A stretch of DNA of 64,000 nt from JAPLJM01 sp963708515. Lineage in GTDB: Bacteria > Desulfobacterota > Syntrophia > Syntrophales > Fen-1087. The translations under genes were made by a program, and so were the position numbers. This document shows positions 7,368-17,790 of this stretch, piece by piece (the stretch's first letter is position 1; each line of letters begins with the position of its first letter). The notes under the pieces are model-generated. The model saw nothing but the letters and a program-made list of their open reading frames with translations, ran no database searches and was not told the DNA's origin. Location of the stretch: assembly GCA_963708515.1 (NCBI GenBank), contig CAVPSX010000022.1, positions 186,001 through 250,000 on the forward strand. The letters are read 5' to 3'.

Positions 7368-10300
7368 TTACCCCCTTCCCTTCTTGACCACATTGACCAT
7401 GAAGGCCTTGCTTTCAGGGATCATGGTATTGGGGTCGCCGATGGTCGACGTCAAAAGATTCGCCGCATCGCCGAAGGTAAAAACCTCGGCCTTCTTGTCT
7501 CCCGGTTTGTACTTCCGGTCCTTGGTGGTGATCCACCCGAAATGCCAGGGGATACCCACCTCATGGATGGTGTTGCCATCGATGTTGAAGGGTTTGAAGC
7601 GGGGCGTCACAATCGCCGTACATTCCACTTTGCCTCTGGGCGATTCGACAATCACCTTGTCGCCGTTTTTCATATTCTTTTCCCTGGACAGTTCGACGCT
7701 GATCTCAACGAACATGCCGGGCTGCATTTCCGCCAGCCATGGACACCAGCGTGTCAGGACGCCGGTTTGCCAATGCTCGCTGACCCGGTATGTGCTGCAG
7801 ATGAAGGGGAACCGGGGGTCGCAGCTTGCCACACCGGAATAGACATCCATATCGGAGCCGACACCGGCCTTGTCGAAGCGTCTGATCACCGGGTTGTTCT
7901 TCTGGGGCGACATCAGGTTCTTCTCCACCGGGCACTCCAGCGGTTCGTAGTGCTCGGGGAAGGGGCCGTCCGCCAGACCGGGCCCGTACAGGCTGGCCAC
8001 GCCGTCCGGCTTCATGATGAACGGCGGTCTTCCCGAACCCGGATTACCGGCGCCGTCAGGAACGTCGCCGGTCCATTTTTCGCCGTCCCATTTAATCACC
8101 GCGCGGCTGGGATCCCAGGGCTTGCCATTGGGATCTACCGAAGCGCCGTTGTATATAATCCGCCGGTTGACGGGCCAGGACCAGGCCCATTCGGGATAGA
8201 GGCCGATGCCGGTGGGATCCTTCATGCCCCGGCGGGCGGCCATGTTCGTGGCGCCATAGGATCCGCAATACACCCAGCAGCCCGATGACGTGGATCCGTC
8301 ATCCTGGAGCCAGGCAAAGGTGGGAACGGGTTCGCCCTTCTTGAATTCTCTGAATTCACCCTTCTTGGTCGGATTCTCAACCTTCTTGTCCGCCAGGAAG
8401 AAACCGTTGATCTCTTTGGCCACCGCGTGGGGGTCATAGTGAAACTCTTTGCCCACTTTCTTGCCGTAAGGCCAGGTAAGCTTCGTGATGGCTTCCTTGT
8501 GGGGTCCGCCATTCTTTTCATAGAGCTCTTTCACTTTGAAGTGGATCTCGCTCATGATGTCGCCGTCGGGCAGCGCGATTCCCGGGGGATTCACGGCCTT
8601 GTAGCGCCATTGCATCAACCGGCCGCTGTTGGCGAGGCTGCCTTCCTTCTCGATGGAAGCGGCGCAGGGAAGCATGAAGACCTCGGTTTTGATCTTTTTT
8701 GGATCCATGCCGGGGCCGCACCAGAAGGAACCGGTTTCATTGTCAAAGAGGTTGACATTGACCATCCAGTCCAGTTTTCCCAGAGCAGCGCGAACCTTGT
8801 TGGAATGGGCGCCGCTGCACGCCGGATTCATGCCCCAGGCGAAGAAGCCTGTAAATTGGTCCTTATACATCTGATCGAATATCATGAGCCAGGAGTAGTT
8901 AGCCCCGTCGTCAAGCTTGGGCATCAGGGCATAGGCCTCTTCGGGCGTTGCGTTCTGCCCGTACATGGACCGCAGGAAACTGGCCGAGTATTTGGAGAAG
9001 TTTTTCCACCAGTTCAGGCTGTCTTTCTCCTTTGTGGTGGGCGTCCGCTTCTCGTTAAAAACCTTCAGGGTGGTCATGGAAGCCGTGGGGGCTCCGATAT
9101 AGCCCGGCCAGATGTGGAACAGCAGGCCGTGGTCCGTGGAGCCCTGGACGTTGGACTCGCCGCGCATGGCTGCGACGCCGCCGCCTGCGATGCCCATATT
9201 GCCCAAAAGCAACTGGATAATTGCCATGGTGCGGATATTTTGAACACCGACGGTGTGCTGGGTCCAGCCCATGGCGTAAAGCTCGACACCGGCCTTGTCG
9301 GGTTTGCCGGTGGAAGCGTACAAAGCGTAAACCTCCAGGAGCTTGTCCTTCGGCGTCCCGGTGATTCTTGTAACAATGTCCGGCGTGTATCGGGCGTATT
9401 GTTTTTTCAGGAGCTGGAAGACACAGTTGGGGTGTTTCAGGGTCGGATCTTTTTTAATCACGCCGTCGGGGCCGGTCTGGTAGGACCAGGTGTCCTTGTT
9501 GTACTTGCTGCCTTCCAATCCCGAGAAGACGCCCTTGTTGTCGCCGGGAAGCTTTAAAGCGGGATTCACCAGGAAGGAAGCATTGGTGTATTGCTTGACA
9601 TATTCTTCGAAATACAGGTTGTTATCGAGGATATACTTGATCATGCCGCCCAGAAAGGCGATATCGGTTCCTGACCGCAGGGGGGCATAGAGATGGGCCT
9701 TCGCCGCCGACTGGGTGAACCTCGGGTCCACGCAGATCAGCTTTGCACCCCTCTTGTCGATCGCCTCCTGTATCCATTTGAAGGAGACGGGGTGATTGGA
9801 AGCAGGATTGCTTCCCATAATTAAAATTACATCACTGTTGCGAAAATCAACCCAGTGATTCGTCATTGCGCCGCGTCCGAACGACTCTGCCAGAGCCGGT
9901 ACAGTTGGACTGTGTCAGATACGGGCCTGATGTTCGATATAGACCAGACCCAACCCCCTTAAGAATTTTTGATACGTGAAACATTCTTCCAAATCCATGG
10001 CGGCGCTGCCGACGGATGCAATCCCTTCCGTCCGGTTGACCGTCTCGCCTTTATCGTTTTTCAGCTTGAAACTCTTGTCACGGCTCTTCTTGACGTTTTC
10101 CGCAATCTTTTCAAAGGCCCATTCCCACTCGACCGCTTTCCATTCCGTACCGAACGGCTCCCGATAGAGCGGCTTGGAAAGACGGTTTTCATTGACGGCC
10201 ATCTGATAGATGGAGCCGCCCTTGCTGCACAACGAGCCTTTGTTGATGGGGCTGTCCGGATCGCCTTCCGTGTTGATCACCTTCCCACCGCGCGTGGATA

Positions 10301-10472
10301 CGATAATGCTGCATCCTACGGAGCAATAAGGACAAATCGTTGTGGTTTCTTTGGTGTATTTGACCTTCAGCGGCTGGGCGTGGGCGGAGACGGGTTTCAG
10401 GCTGATGCCTACCCCGCTTGCCGCCAGCACTGCGCCGGAGATCTTCAAGAAACCTCTTCTGCTGACATCCAT
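7368..10472 (-). CDS. fdnG: Formate dehydrogenase alpha subunit, selenocysteine-containing, Tat-exported
   Basis: Oxidises formate to CO2 at a molybdenum or tungsten bis-pterin site on the outer face of the membrane. A Tat signal (SRRGFLKISG, residues 4-13) opens the protein, followed by the 4Fe-4S motif 'CPYCSVGCSIIV'. The codon at 9915-9917 is TGA in frame inside 'EHQARI-U-HSPTVPALAESF', exactly where this family has Sec or Cys; downstream 'FGRGAMTNHW' confirms the frame. Read through, the product is 1034 residues with Sec186, against 1015 with Sec196 in E. coli FdnG. Annotation tools that stop at TGA will split it. The start has AAGGAG nine bases upstream. selA lies at 61396-62844. Confidence 0.95.
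9875..9917 (-). promoter_or_regulatory. UGA (Sec) codon with downstream bacterial SECIS-like hairpin
   Basis: Immediately 3' of the UGA the mRNA can form a stem in which GUCCAAC (9910-9904) pairs with GUU-C-GGAC (9882-9875, one bulged C), and a CC/GG pair closes an apical GGCUCU loop. Bacterial SECIS elements sit at this distance and present a G/U-rich apical loop to SelB. The hairpin is read from sequence and was not folded by a program. Confidence 0.7.
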
Positions 10473-10823
10473 AAATGCGCTCCTTTCCTTAAGGTTTAAT
10501 TACACAAAACAATGGCCTATTTTGTCTCCTTTCCAAACACGGGAGGCGCAACCGTTTCCGGCGGCGCCCATGGTCCACCTTTCATGGAGAAGCTCTTTAG
10601 AAAAAGTGGATCGGAGAGCATGACGTCCTGTGATGATCCAGGGGGCTGAAACAGCCGATACCGTATATATTTAATACCGGCGGGTGTCAACTTTTTTATT
10701 CAGATCGATCCCGTTGATTTCCTTTGCGGATGTCCGTGATCTATCACATGAAAGACGCCGCAAAAACGAGAAGTTTCGGATATCGCTGCTTGAGGCCGGT
10801 TGGGCGACGCACAGCAGCCTGTC
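10473..10823. other. fdn upstream region, no gene
   Basis: This 351-bp gap separates fdnG from the redoxin gene, both on the minus strand. It holds the fdnG ribosome site (AAGGAG near 10481-10486), a GGCTG-AAA-CAGCC mini-hairpin at 10644-10656 and a sigma-70-like promoter at 10662-10690. Beyond 10691 no open frame or clear motif was seen. Confidence 0.6.
10662..10690 (-). promoter_or_regulatory. Candidate sigma-70 promoter for the fdn operon
   Basis: On the minus strand TTGACA (10690-10685) is followed after 17 bases by TATACG (10667-10662). The predicted start near 10655 would leave a 5' leader of about 180 bases before fdnG. The -35 is perfect, the -10 matches four of six. Confidence 0.5.
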
Positions 10824-11432
10824 CTACTGAAGTTTTTCGAGCTCCTTGATCAGGTTTTCCAAGGGTGGCCGTTCGTTGATGTCATGCACGTCGATGTACC
10901 GGATCACGCCCTTCTTGTCGATCACAAACAGGGCACGCTCCGAAGCGCCATCGGTGCGCAGGATGCCGTATTTTTCAGCGGTCTGGCCGTGGGGCCAGAA
11001 ATCGGACAGCACGGGAAACCAGAGCCGCCCCATCTGGTTTGTCCAGGAAAAGAGCGTCGGGATATTGTCCACGGTAATGCCCAGCAGGATCGTATCGTAC
11101 GCGTCGAAGAGGTCCTTGACGATATTGTAGCCTGGCCACTGATCCGAGCAGATAGGCGTCCAGGCGGCCGGCACGAAGGACAGCACAAGATTCTTCTTGC
11201 CGTAATAATCCTCCAGCGAGACCTTGCCCCCGGAAACGGCAGGTAGTGTAAAACCAGGGGCTTTCTCACCGACCTTGACCTTCAGCGTGCTGTCTGTCGG
11301 CTTCAGGGAGCCGGTCTGATAGACATTATTCTTGTAGGCGTCGGACAGGCCGAACGAATCCTTCGCTGGCGACAGGATCAACACCATGGCGCAGACAGCC
11401 GCTGTCATAGCTATATAATTTAATTTTTTCAT
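10824..11432 (-). CDS. Exported peroxiredoxin/redoxin-family protein
   Basis: A 202-residue AhpC/TSA-like thioredoxin-fold protein with an N-terminal signal peptide (residues 1 to about 28, hydrophobic AAVCAMVLILSPA), so it acts outside the cytoplasm. The peroxiredoxin active-site pattern P-x3-T-x2-C is exact: Pro88, Thr92, Cys95 in 'PAAWTPICSDQWPGY', with Trp in place of the usual Phe region. A C-terminal 'ERALFVIDKKGVIRYI' strand is typical. The usual resolving Cys is not obvious, suggesting a 1-Cys or externally resolved form. It lies ten bases after the TlpA-like gene and likely shares its transcript. Confidence 0.85.
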   Translation of the reverse strand: MKKLNYIAMTAAVCAMVLILSPAKDSFGLSDAYKNNVYQTGSLKPTDSTLKVKVGEKAPGFTLPAVSGGKVSLEDYYGKKNLVLSFVPAAWTPICSDQWPGYNIVKDLFDAYDTILLGITVDNIPTLFSWTNQMGRLWFPVLSDFWPHGQTAEKYGILRTDGASERALFVIDKKGVIRYIDVHDINERPPLENLIKELEKLQ

Positions 11433-11442
11433 GGCCCCACTC

Positions 11443-12027
11443 CTATTTCAAACCGGATAAGGAAATCATCTCATTCAGAAACTTCTCCTCGCTTCCCTCG
11501 ATGGCGCCCAGCTTGGAATAAAAGACCTGGTGGGATCCATCGGGATTGATTTTGACGCCGATAAAATAGGGCGTCCGCACCTCGCCCAGCAACTTATGAA
11601 TCTTGAAATCCCCGTCCGGAAAAAGCGGGAAGGGTACGTTGTATCTAGTTTTAAAAACGCCCACTTCATATTCCGAATTGCCGGCGCCAATGCCCAGCAG
11701 CTTGATCTTTCCCTTCAATGCCGGATCATTCTCGATCCGGTTATAGAGGCTGTTGACATGGGGCGCATCCTTCTGGCAGTAGGGGCAATACATGCTGAAG
11801 ACCTGGAGGATGACCACCTTGGCCCTGATCTGGGGGATGGCGAAGGGGCCTGAAAAGAATGTGCCGGAAACACCCAGATAGTTCTTGTCGATGCTGCTTT
11901 TGGGGGCCGGCAACTTGAAATCGGGCAGTTGCCCGCCTGCGTCAGGCGGGGCGGCCGCCTGGACAGAAAAGGCCGCGAAGCAGACAATACAGGCAATGAT
12001 CCATAAATAGACAGAAAGTTTTTTCAT
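11443..12027 (-). CDS. TlpA/ResA-like exported thioredoxin-fold protein
   Basis: A periplasmic disulfide-exchange or thioredoxin-like protein of 194 residues. Signal peptide: MKKLSVYLWIIACIVCFAAF with probable cleavage after 'VQAAA'. The redox motif CPYC (residues 81-84, in 'VFSMYCPYCQKDAPH') and the cis-Pro region 'VRTPYFIGVKI' are present. The start is placed at ATG 12027, internal to a longer frame, because it begins the signal peptide and has GGAGG upstream. A GC-rich palindrome is embedded in codons 29-34 ('PPDAGG' region). Possible partners are the adjacent redoxin and the periplasmic formate dehydrogenase, but no direct evidence links them. Confidence 0.85.
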   Translation of the reverse strand: MKKLSVYLWIIACIVCFAAFSVQAAAPPDAGGQLPDFKLPAPKSSIDKNYLGVSGTFFSGPFAIPQIRAKVVILQVFSMYCPYCQKDAPHVNSLYNRIENDPALKGKIKLLGIGAGNSEYEVGVFKTRYNVPFPLFPDGDFKIHKLLGEVRTPYFIGVKINPDGSHQVFYSKLGAIEGSEEKFLNEMISLSGLK

Positions 12028-12210
12028 AAACTCGACCTCCATAGAACTGAAATTTTCTTAGTCATTCTTAATGTTGTGCCTGTCTAAATGCAATAAAAAA
12101 GATTGTGGCCGGATTGGCGCCCCAATCCCCGCTTGACCGACAGCCGGGGCTGTGATAGGAGTCCAAAACCGTCATGAAATTCAAAAGGAAAGACGGCAGG
12201 GAGTTTGACG

Positions 12211-12414
12211 ATGCCACTTTATGATTTCGCGTGCTGCGCCTGCGGCCACGAATACGAAGCCATTCTGAAGATCGGAGAACCGCACGATCACCTCGAATGC
12301 CCTCAATGCGGGGCAAAAGCGCCGAAAAAGCTGGCCACGGCCTTCCGCACCAATTCCTGGTCCAAGTTTTTGGATGACATGGAAAAAAGGGTCAACCCGC
12401 ACAAGTTCAAATAG
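12211..12414 (+). CDS. FmdB-family zinc-ribbon protein
   Basis: A 67-residue putative regulatory or RNA/DNA-binding protein of the FmdB/CxxC-CxxC family. It begins MPLYDFACCACGHEYE and has two Cys pairs, C8/C11 and C30/C33 ('CPQCG'), that should hold one zinc ion; the C-terminus 'NSWSKFLDDM' is basic at its end. Function is unknown in the family despite its name from formamidase operons. ATG 12211 is used instead of an in-frame TTG at 12205 because of the conserved start and the GGGAG upstream. A weak repeat end (TGACGAACTCGTAAAA) follows the stop. Confidence 0.85.
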   Translation: MPLYDFACCACGHEYEAILKIGEPHDHLECPQCGAKAPKKLATAFRTNSWSKFLDDMEKRVNPHKFK

Positions 12415-12468
12415 TGACGAACTCGTAAAATATCGAAAAAAGATCCGAAAACAACGGCTGCGTAAATA

Positions 12469-14112
<1,644 letters not shown>

Positions 14113-15097
14113 ATCGCCGCCCCCGTGATATAGCCGCTGGATTCGGAGGCAAGATAGGCGACAAGGCTTGCGAATTCCCCCGGCGTGCCCAGGCGTCCCA
14201 TGGGAATGGTCGATTCCCAGCGCCGGATGACCGCCTCGGGGTTCGTCTTTTCCTTCTCGGCGACGGTCTTGGCCAGGTTCCGCACGCGGTCGGTCAGGGT
14301 ATAGCCCGGGCAGACGCTGTTGACGGTGATGTTAAACGGCGCCAGTTCATTCGACAGCGACTTGGCCAGGCCGATGACGCCGGAGCGGATCGTATTGGAC
14401 AGAATCAGGCCGTCGATGGGCTGCTTGACGGAAATGGATGTCATGTTGATGATGCGGCCCCATTTCTTCGCCTTCATGACCGGGACCGCCTCCCGGGTCA
14501 TGGCGATCGTGCTCATAAGGTTAAGCCGGAACCCGTATTCCCAGAGTGCATCGTCGATCTCAAGAAATGTCGTCGACGGCGGACCGCCGGCGTTATTGAT
14601 CAGAATGTCCAGCGTGCCAAAATGCGCCAGGGCCTTCTGTACAAACTGTTTCGCCTCTTCCACCTTGCTGACGTCCGCTGCAATGGCGATCACCTCGCCG
14701 CCCGTCGCGCGGCGGATCTCCTCCACCGCTGCGGGCAGATAGGCGTCATCGAGTGCGCCGATGGCCACGCGGGCCCCCTCCTGCGACAGCGTCATTGCCA
14801 CGGCCTTTCCCAGCCCCATGCTCCCGCCGGCTACCAGGGCGACCTTGTTCTTCAATCCCAGATCCATCGTTTCCTCCTGTATGCGTGAAAAAAAATCGTA
14901 TCGAGCGCCTCGAAAAACACCTGCCGTCAAAACCCCTTGCGGCTCTGATCTATAACAAAATGCCGACAGCGTCAATGAGGGGATATTGAGGGCGGCGTTG
15001 ATCTCAGTGACATTCCCGCAGTACATTTAATTGGGAAGTGTGTCTGGTTTTCAAATTTTGACATCCCCCCAAAGATCAATATGAATCTCAATTAATG

Positions 15098-15127
15098 TTG
15101 ACTTTTCTTTCAACATGGTCATATCAT
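15098..15127 (+). promoter_or_regulatory. Candidate promoter for the small winged-helix gene
   Basis: TTGACT (15098-15103), an 18-base spacer and TATCAT (15122-15127) precede the gene start at 15174 by about 45 bases. Confidence 0.5.
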
Positions 15128-15173
15128 TCACAATAAATCAAGATAAGAAAACATTTAAGGGAGGACGCGAATC

Positions 15174-15353
15174 ATGGATAAAAAAGAAAAGTCGGTTCTG
15201 GATGCCATGAAAAAAGAAGGTAATCCGATGCGACCGGGGGATATCGCAAAAAAGGTCGACATGGACAAGGATGAGGTCTCCAAGATCATTGACAAACTTA
15301 AGAAAGAAAGAAAAGTATCGTCGCCGAAGCGATGTTTCTACGCGCCGGTGTGA
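15174..15353 (+). CDS. Small winged-helix (MarR/ArsR-like) DNA-binding protein
   Basis: A 59-residue basic protein. The sequence shows three helices of a helix-turn-helix core: 'KEKSVLDAMKKEG', 'MRPGDIAKKVDM' and the recognition-type helix 'DKDEVSKIIDKLKKERKV', followed by a short wing 'SSPKRCFYAPV'. This layout fits stand-alone wHTH domains that sense whether a gene set is on by dimerising on DNA, but no ligand or target can be read. It is preceded by GGGAGG at about 15160 and by a good promoter. It is too short for many gene-calling cut-offs. Confidence 0.75.
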   Translation: MDKKEKSVLDAMKKEGNPMRPGDIAKKVDMDKDEVSKIIDKLKKERKVSSPKRCFYAPV

Positions 15354-15392
15354 GGCGAGGCTATATCTATAAAAAAATATTGAAATTACGGG

Positions 15393-15421
15393 TTGACATC
15401 GAGTTTGTTTTGTTTTATTGT
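15393..15421 (+). promoter_or_regulatory. Strong sigma-70 promoter of a candidate small RNA
   Basis: TTGACA (15393-15398, perfect), a 17-base spacer and TATTGT (15416-15421). No open frame follows before the terminator at 15594-15626. Confidence 0.65.
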
Positions 15422-15427
15422 CACTCC

Positions 15428-15626
15428 ACTTTTTTTAGGACGACTTCAAAATGACATCGATGGGAAAGAGAAGAGCATTGAATCTGGAAAGCCTCCCGGG
15501 GTTATTGTGCCTCTCTCTTCTTCTGATGGGATTAAACCCATCACCCGTCGTTTTTAGGAAAGAGTAGTCCCGTAAAAAATTAGCAGCATCCTAAAGGCCT
15601 TGGGTGATAAATCCATGGCCTTTTTT
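15428..15626 (+). ncRNA. Candidate structured small RNA, 6S-like architecture
   Basis: Between the promoter at 15393 and the terminator at 15594 lies about 170-200 bases without a gene. The RNA can close on itself: TTTTTTT-A-GGACGACT (15431-15445) pairs with AGTAGTCC (15563-15570) and then AAAAAA. An inner helix pairs AGAAGAG (15469-15475) with CTCTTCT (15515-15521). Between them, on the 3' side, sits a hairpin GATGGG-ATTAAA-CCCATC (15525-15542). A long rod with a central bubble and a small 3' bubble hairpin is the layout of 6S RNA. A second GATGGG at 15459-15464 could compete for the CCCATC. Family assignment is tentative. Confidence 0.5.
15594..15626 (+). terminator. Intrinsic terminator
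   Basis: AAGGCC-T-TGG pairs with CCA-T-GGCCTT around a GTGATAAAT loop, followed by a run of six T residues. It ends the candidate small-RNA unit before the por operon. Confidence 0.8.
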
Positions 15627-15694
15627 GTTTATAAGGTTAACAGCATGATGCCGGCGGATGATTTGAAAAATGCAGGCAGGGGGGAGACAGCAAT

Positions 15695-16258
15695 ATGCAC
15701 GAAGTGATCTGGCACGGCAGGGGAGGGCAGGGAGTGGTCGTTGCGGCGCAGATCCTGGCCGAAGCCGCCTATTTGGAAGGATTCAAGGGCGTAACGTCGG
15801 CGCCCACGTTCGGCCCCGAAAGACGCGGCGCGCCGCTGACGGCTTCCACGCGCATCGCCGATAACCCGATCCGGATTTTTTCACAGACGGAACTGGCCGA
15901 TATCGCCGTCATCCTCGATGACAGCCTCTTCGGCGTCGTGGACATTCTGGGCCGGGTCCGCAAGGGGGGGCTCGTGATCATCAATACAGCCCAGCCGCCG
16001 GAAAACTTCAAGGTCGGCGACACGTTTGGACTGGCCACGGTGGACGCCGCGGGCGTCGCCCTCAAGCAGCATCTGATCAAGGAGGGGGCGCCGGTGGTCA
16101 ATACGCCTATGCTGGGCGCTTTTGCCCGGGCCGCCGGCATGGTATCGCTGGAAAATGTGGAAAAGGCCCTTCGGGGCAAATTGTCCCGCGAGGCGGTCAT
16201 CAAGAATTTCGCAGCGGTCAAAGCCGCCCATGATGAGACTCTCATAAGGGGGAAATAG
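15695..16258 (+). CDS. porG: 2-oxoacid:ferredoxin oxidoreductase, gamma subunit
   Basis: Gamma-domain subunit of a four-subunit pyruvate (or related 2-oxoacid):ferredoxin oxidoreductase, which helps bind coenzyme A. The protein of 187 residues begins with the family motif 'IWHGRGGQGVVVAAQILAEA' (residues 5-24) and has 'TSAPTFGPERRGAPLTASTR', both diagnostic. It is the first gene of a four-gene operon in the archaeal-type order gamma-delta-alpha-beta. GGGGGAG lies about 10 bases before the ATG. Substrate could be pyruvate, 2-oxoisovalerate or another acid; motif reading does not decide. Confidence 0.92.
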   Translation: MHEVIWHGRGGQGVVVAAQILAEAAYLEGFKGVTSAPTFGPERRGAPLTASTRIADNPIRIFSQTELADIAVILDDSLFGVVDILGRVRKGGLVIINTAQPPENFKVGDTFGLATVDAAGVALKQHLIKEGAPVVNTPMLGAFARAAGMVSLENVEKALRGKLSREAVIKNFAAVKAAHDETLIRGK

Positions 16259-16288
16259 GTTTTCTTAAGGACAGAAGGAGCGTTTTTT

Positions 16289-16585
16289 ATGGAAGAACAA
16301 AAAGACGACAACATCTCGGCCATGGGCACCGTTTCCATCGGTGAGGCCGGAAAAACAGGCGACTGGCGGAGCCTCCGCCCGGTCATTGACCGCAAGAAGT
16401 GCATCCCGACCGTGAAAAACAAGCCGGCCTGCTTTCTCTGCTGGCTCTACTGCCCGGAAGGGGTCGTCAAAGCCGGCATCGAAGTTCAGATCGATCTGGA
16501 ATACTGCAAGGGGTGCGGCATCTGCGCGGAAGAATGCCCGCCCCGGGCCATCAGCATGATCAGGGAGGACAAGAGCCATGAGTAA
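16289..16585 (+). CDS. porD: 2-oxoacid:ferredoxin oxidoreductase, delta (ferredoxin) subunit
   Basis: A 98-residue two-cluster ferredoxin subunit that takes electrons from the TPP/4Fe-4S core. The C-terminal half shows the second cluster motif 'CKGCGICAEECPPRAI'; the first is the PorD-type variant spread over 'CIPTVKNKPACFLCWLYCP', with nine residues between the first two Cys. The N-terminal 35 residues are a flexible extension typical of delta subunits. AGAAGGAG is upstream of ATG 16289. The stop overlaps the porA start by eight bases, indicating translational coupling. Confidence 0.92.
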   Translation: MEEQKDDNISAMGTVSIGEAGKTGDWRSLRPVIDRKKCIPTVKNKPACFLCWLYCPEGVVKAGIEVQIDLEYCKGCGICAEECPPRAISMIREDKSHE

Positions 16586-17786
16586 TGTCCAGATTATCAC
16601 CGGCAACCAGGCGGCCGCCCTGGCGGCAAAACTCTGCAACGTGGAGGTGGTGGCGGCCTATCCCATCACGCCGCAGTCGCAACTGTCCGAAATCCTGTCA
16701 AGCTATGTGGAAAGCGGGGATCTGAAGGCCGAATACGTCCGCGTGGAAGGCGAGCATTCCGCGCTGACGGTCTGCATCTCGGCCTCCACCGTCGGCGCCC
16801 GCGTCTTCACCGCCACAAGCGCCAACGGCCTGTTGTACATGCACGAGCAGCTCCACTGGGCGGCCGGGTCACGCCTGCCCATCGTTATGTGCTGCGTCAA
16901 CCGCGGCGTCGGCGCCCCCTGGACAATCTTCAATGACCAGCAGGATTCCCTGGCCCAGCGCGATACGGGATGGATACAGCTCTACTGCCGCAACAATCAG
17001 GAGATCATCGATACGGTCATTCAGGCCTACCGGATCGCCGAGTCCGTCTATTGCCCCGTCATGGTCTGTTACGACGGGTTTGTCCTGTCCCATACCATGA
17101 TGCCCGTGGATATTCCCGACGCGGCCGACGTCAGGGCCTTCCTGCCGCCGTACCGGCCGCATACGATCCTGTCACCCGATGATCCGATGAATCTCAACCA
17201 AGTTCTTTTCCCGGGACAACGCCGGGACTGCGAAGGTGTCCTGCGGGACGGCTACATGGACATGCGATATAAACTGCAGGCGGCGCTGGAGAAGGCCCCC
17301 GATACGATCGGCGCCGTCAATGCCGCCTTTGCCGAAGCCTTTGGCCGGGATCACGGCGGGATGCTCTGGGAGTACCGGACGGATGATGCGGACCTGATCC
17401 TCGCCGGGATGGGATCGATTGCCAGCGAAGCCATGGACGCCGCAGACCGCCTGCGCGAGGATGGAATCAAGGCGGGCGTCGTCGGGATCCGCTCCTACCG
17501 GCCTTTCCCGAAAGCGGACGTCCGCAACGCCTTCCGCAACGCGAAGGGGGTCGTGATCTTCGAAAAAAGCATCAGCTACGGCTATGAAGGCGGCCTGTGC
17601 TCCGACCTCAAGGCGGCCTTTTACGGGACGGCCATAAAGCCTCCCATCCATAATTATATCGCCGGACTGGGCGGACGGGACGTCAAGTCTCGCGAACTGG
17701 TCGCGGCGGCGAAGGATTCCCTGGCAGGATTTGAAAAGGGAATAAGGGAACCACACACAACATGGCTCAATACGATGACGGGGTGA
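16578..17786 (+). CDS. porA: 2-oxoacid:ferredoxin oxidoreductase, alpha subunit
   Basis: Alpha subunit (402 residues) holding the pyrimidine-binding side of thiamine diphosphate and the 2-oxoacid pocket. The N-terminal 'VVAAYPITPQSQLSEIL' (residues 18-34) and 'VEGEHSALTVCISAS' are conserved active-site segments; the C-terminal transketolase-like domain has 'VGIRSYRPFPKADV'. Length fits separate-subunit PORs of anaerobes. It overlaps porD and is followed by porB after four bases. In a syntroph or acetogenic-type cell it would link acetyl-CoA and pyruvate with reduced ferredoxin. Confidence 0.94.
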   Translation: MSNVQIITGNQAAALAAKLCNVEVVAAYPITPQSQLSEILSSYVESGDLKAEYVRVEGEHSALTVCISASTVGARVFTATSANGLLYMHEQLHWAAGSRLPIVMCCVNRGVGAPWTIFNDQQDSLAQRDTGWIQLYCRNNQEIIDTVIQAYRIAESVYCPVMVCYDGFVLSHTMMPVDIPDAADVRAFLPPYRPHTILSPDDPMNLNQVLFPGQRRDCEGVLRDGYMDMRYKLQAALEKAPDTIGAVNAAFAEAFGRDHGGMLWEYRTDDADLILAGMGSIASEAMDAADRLREDGIKAGVVGIRSYRPFPKADVRNAFRNAKGVVIFEKSISYGYEGGLCSDLKAAFYGTAIKPPIHNYIAGLGGRDVKSRELVAAAKDSLAGFEKGIREPHTTWLNTMTG

Positions 17787-17790
17787 TGAT

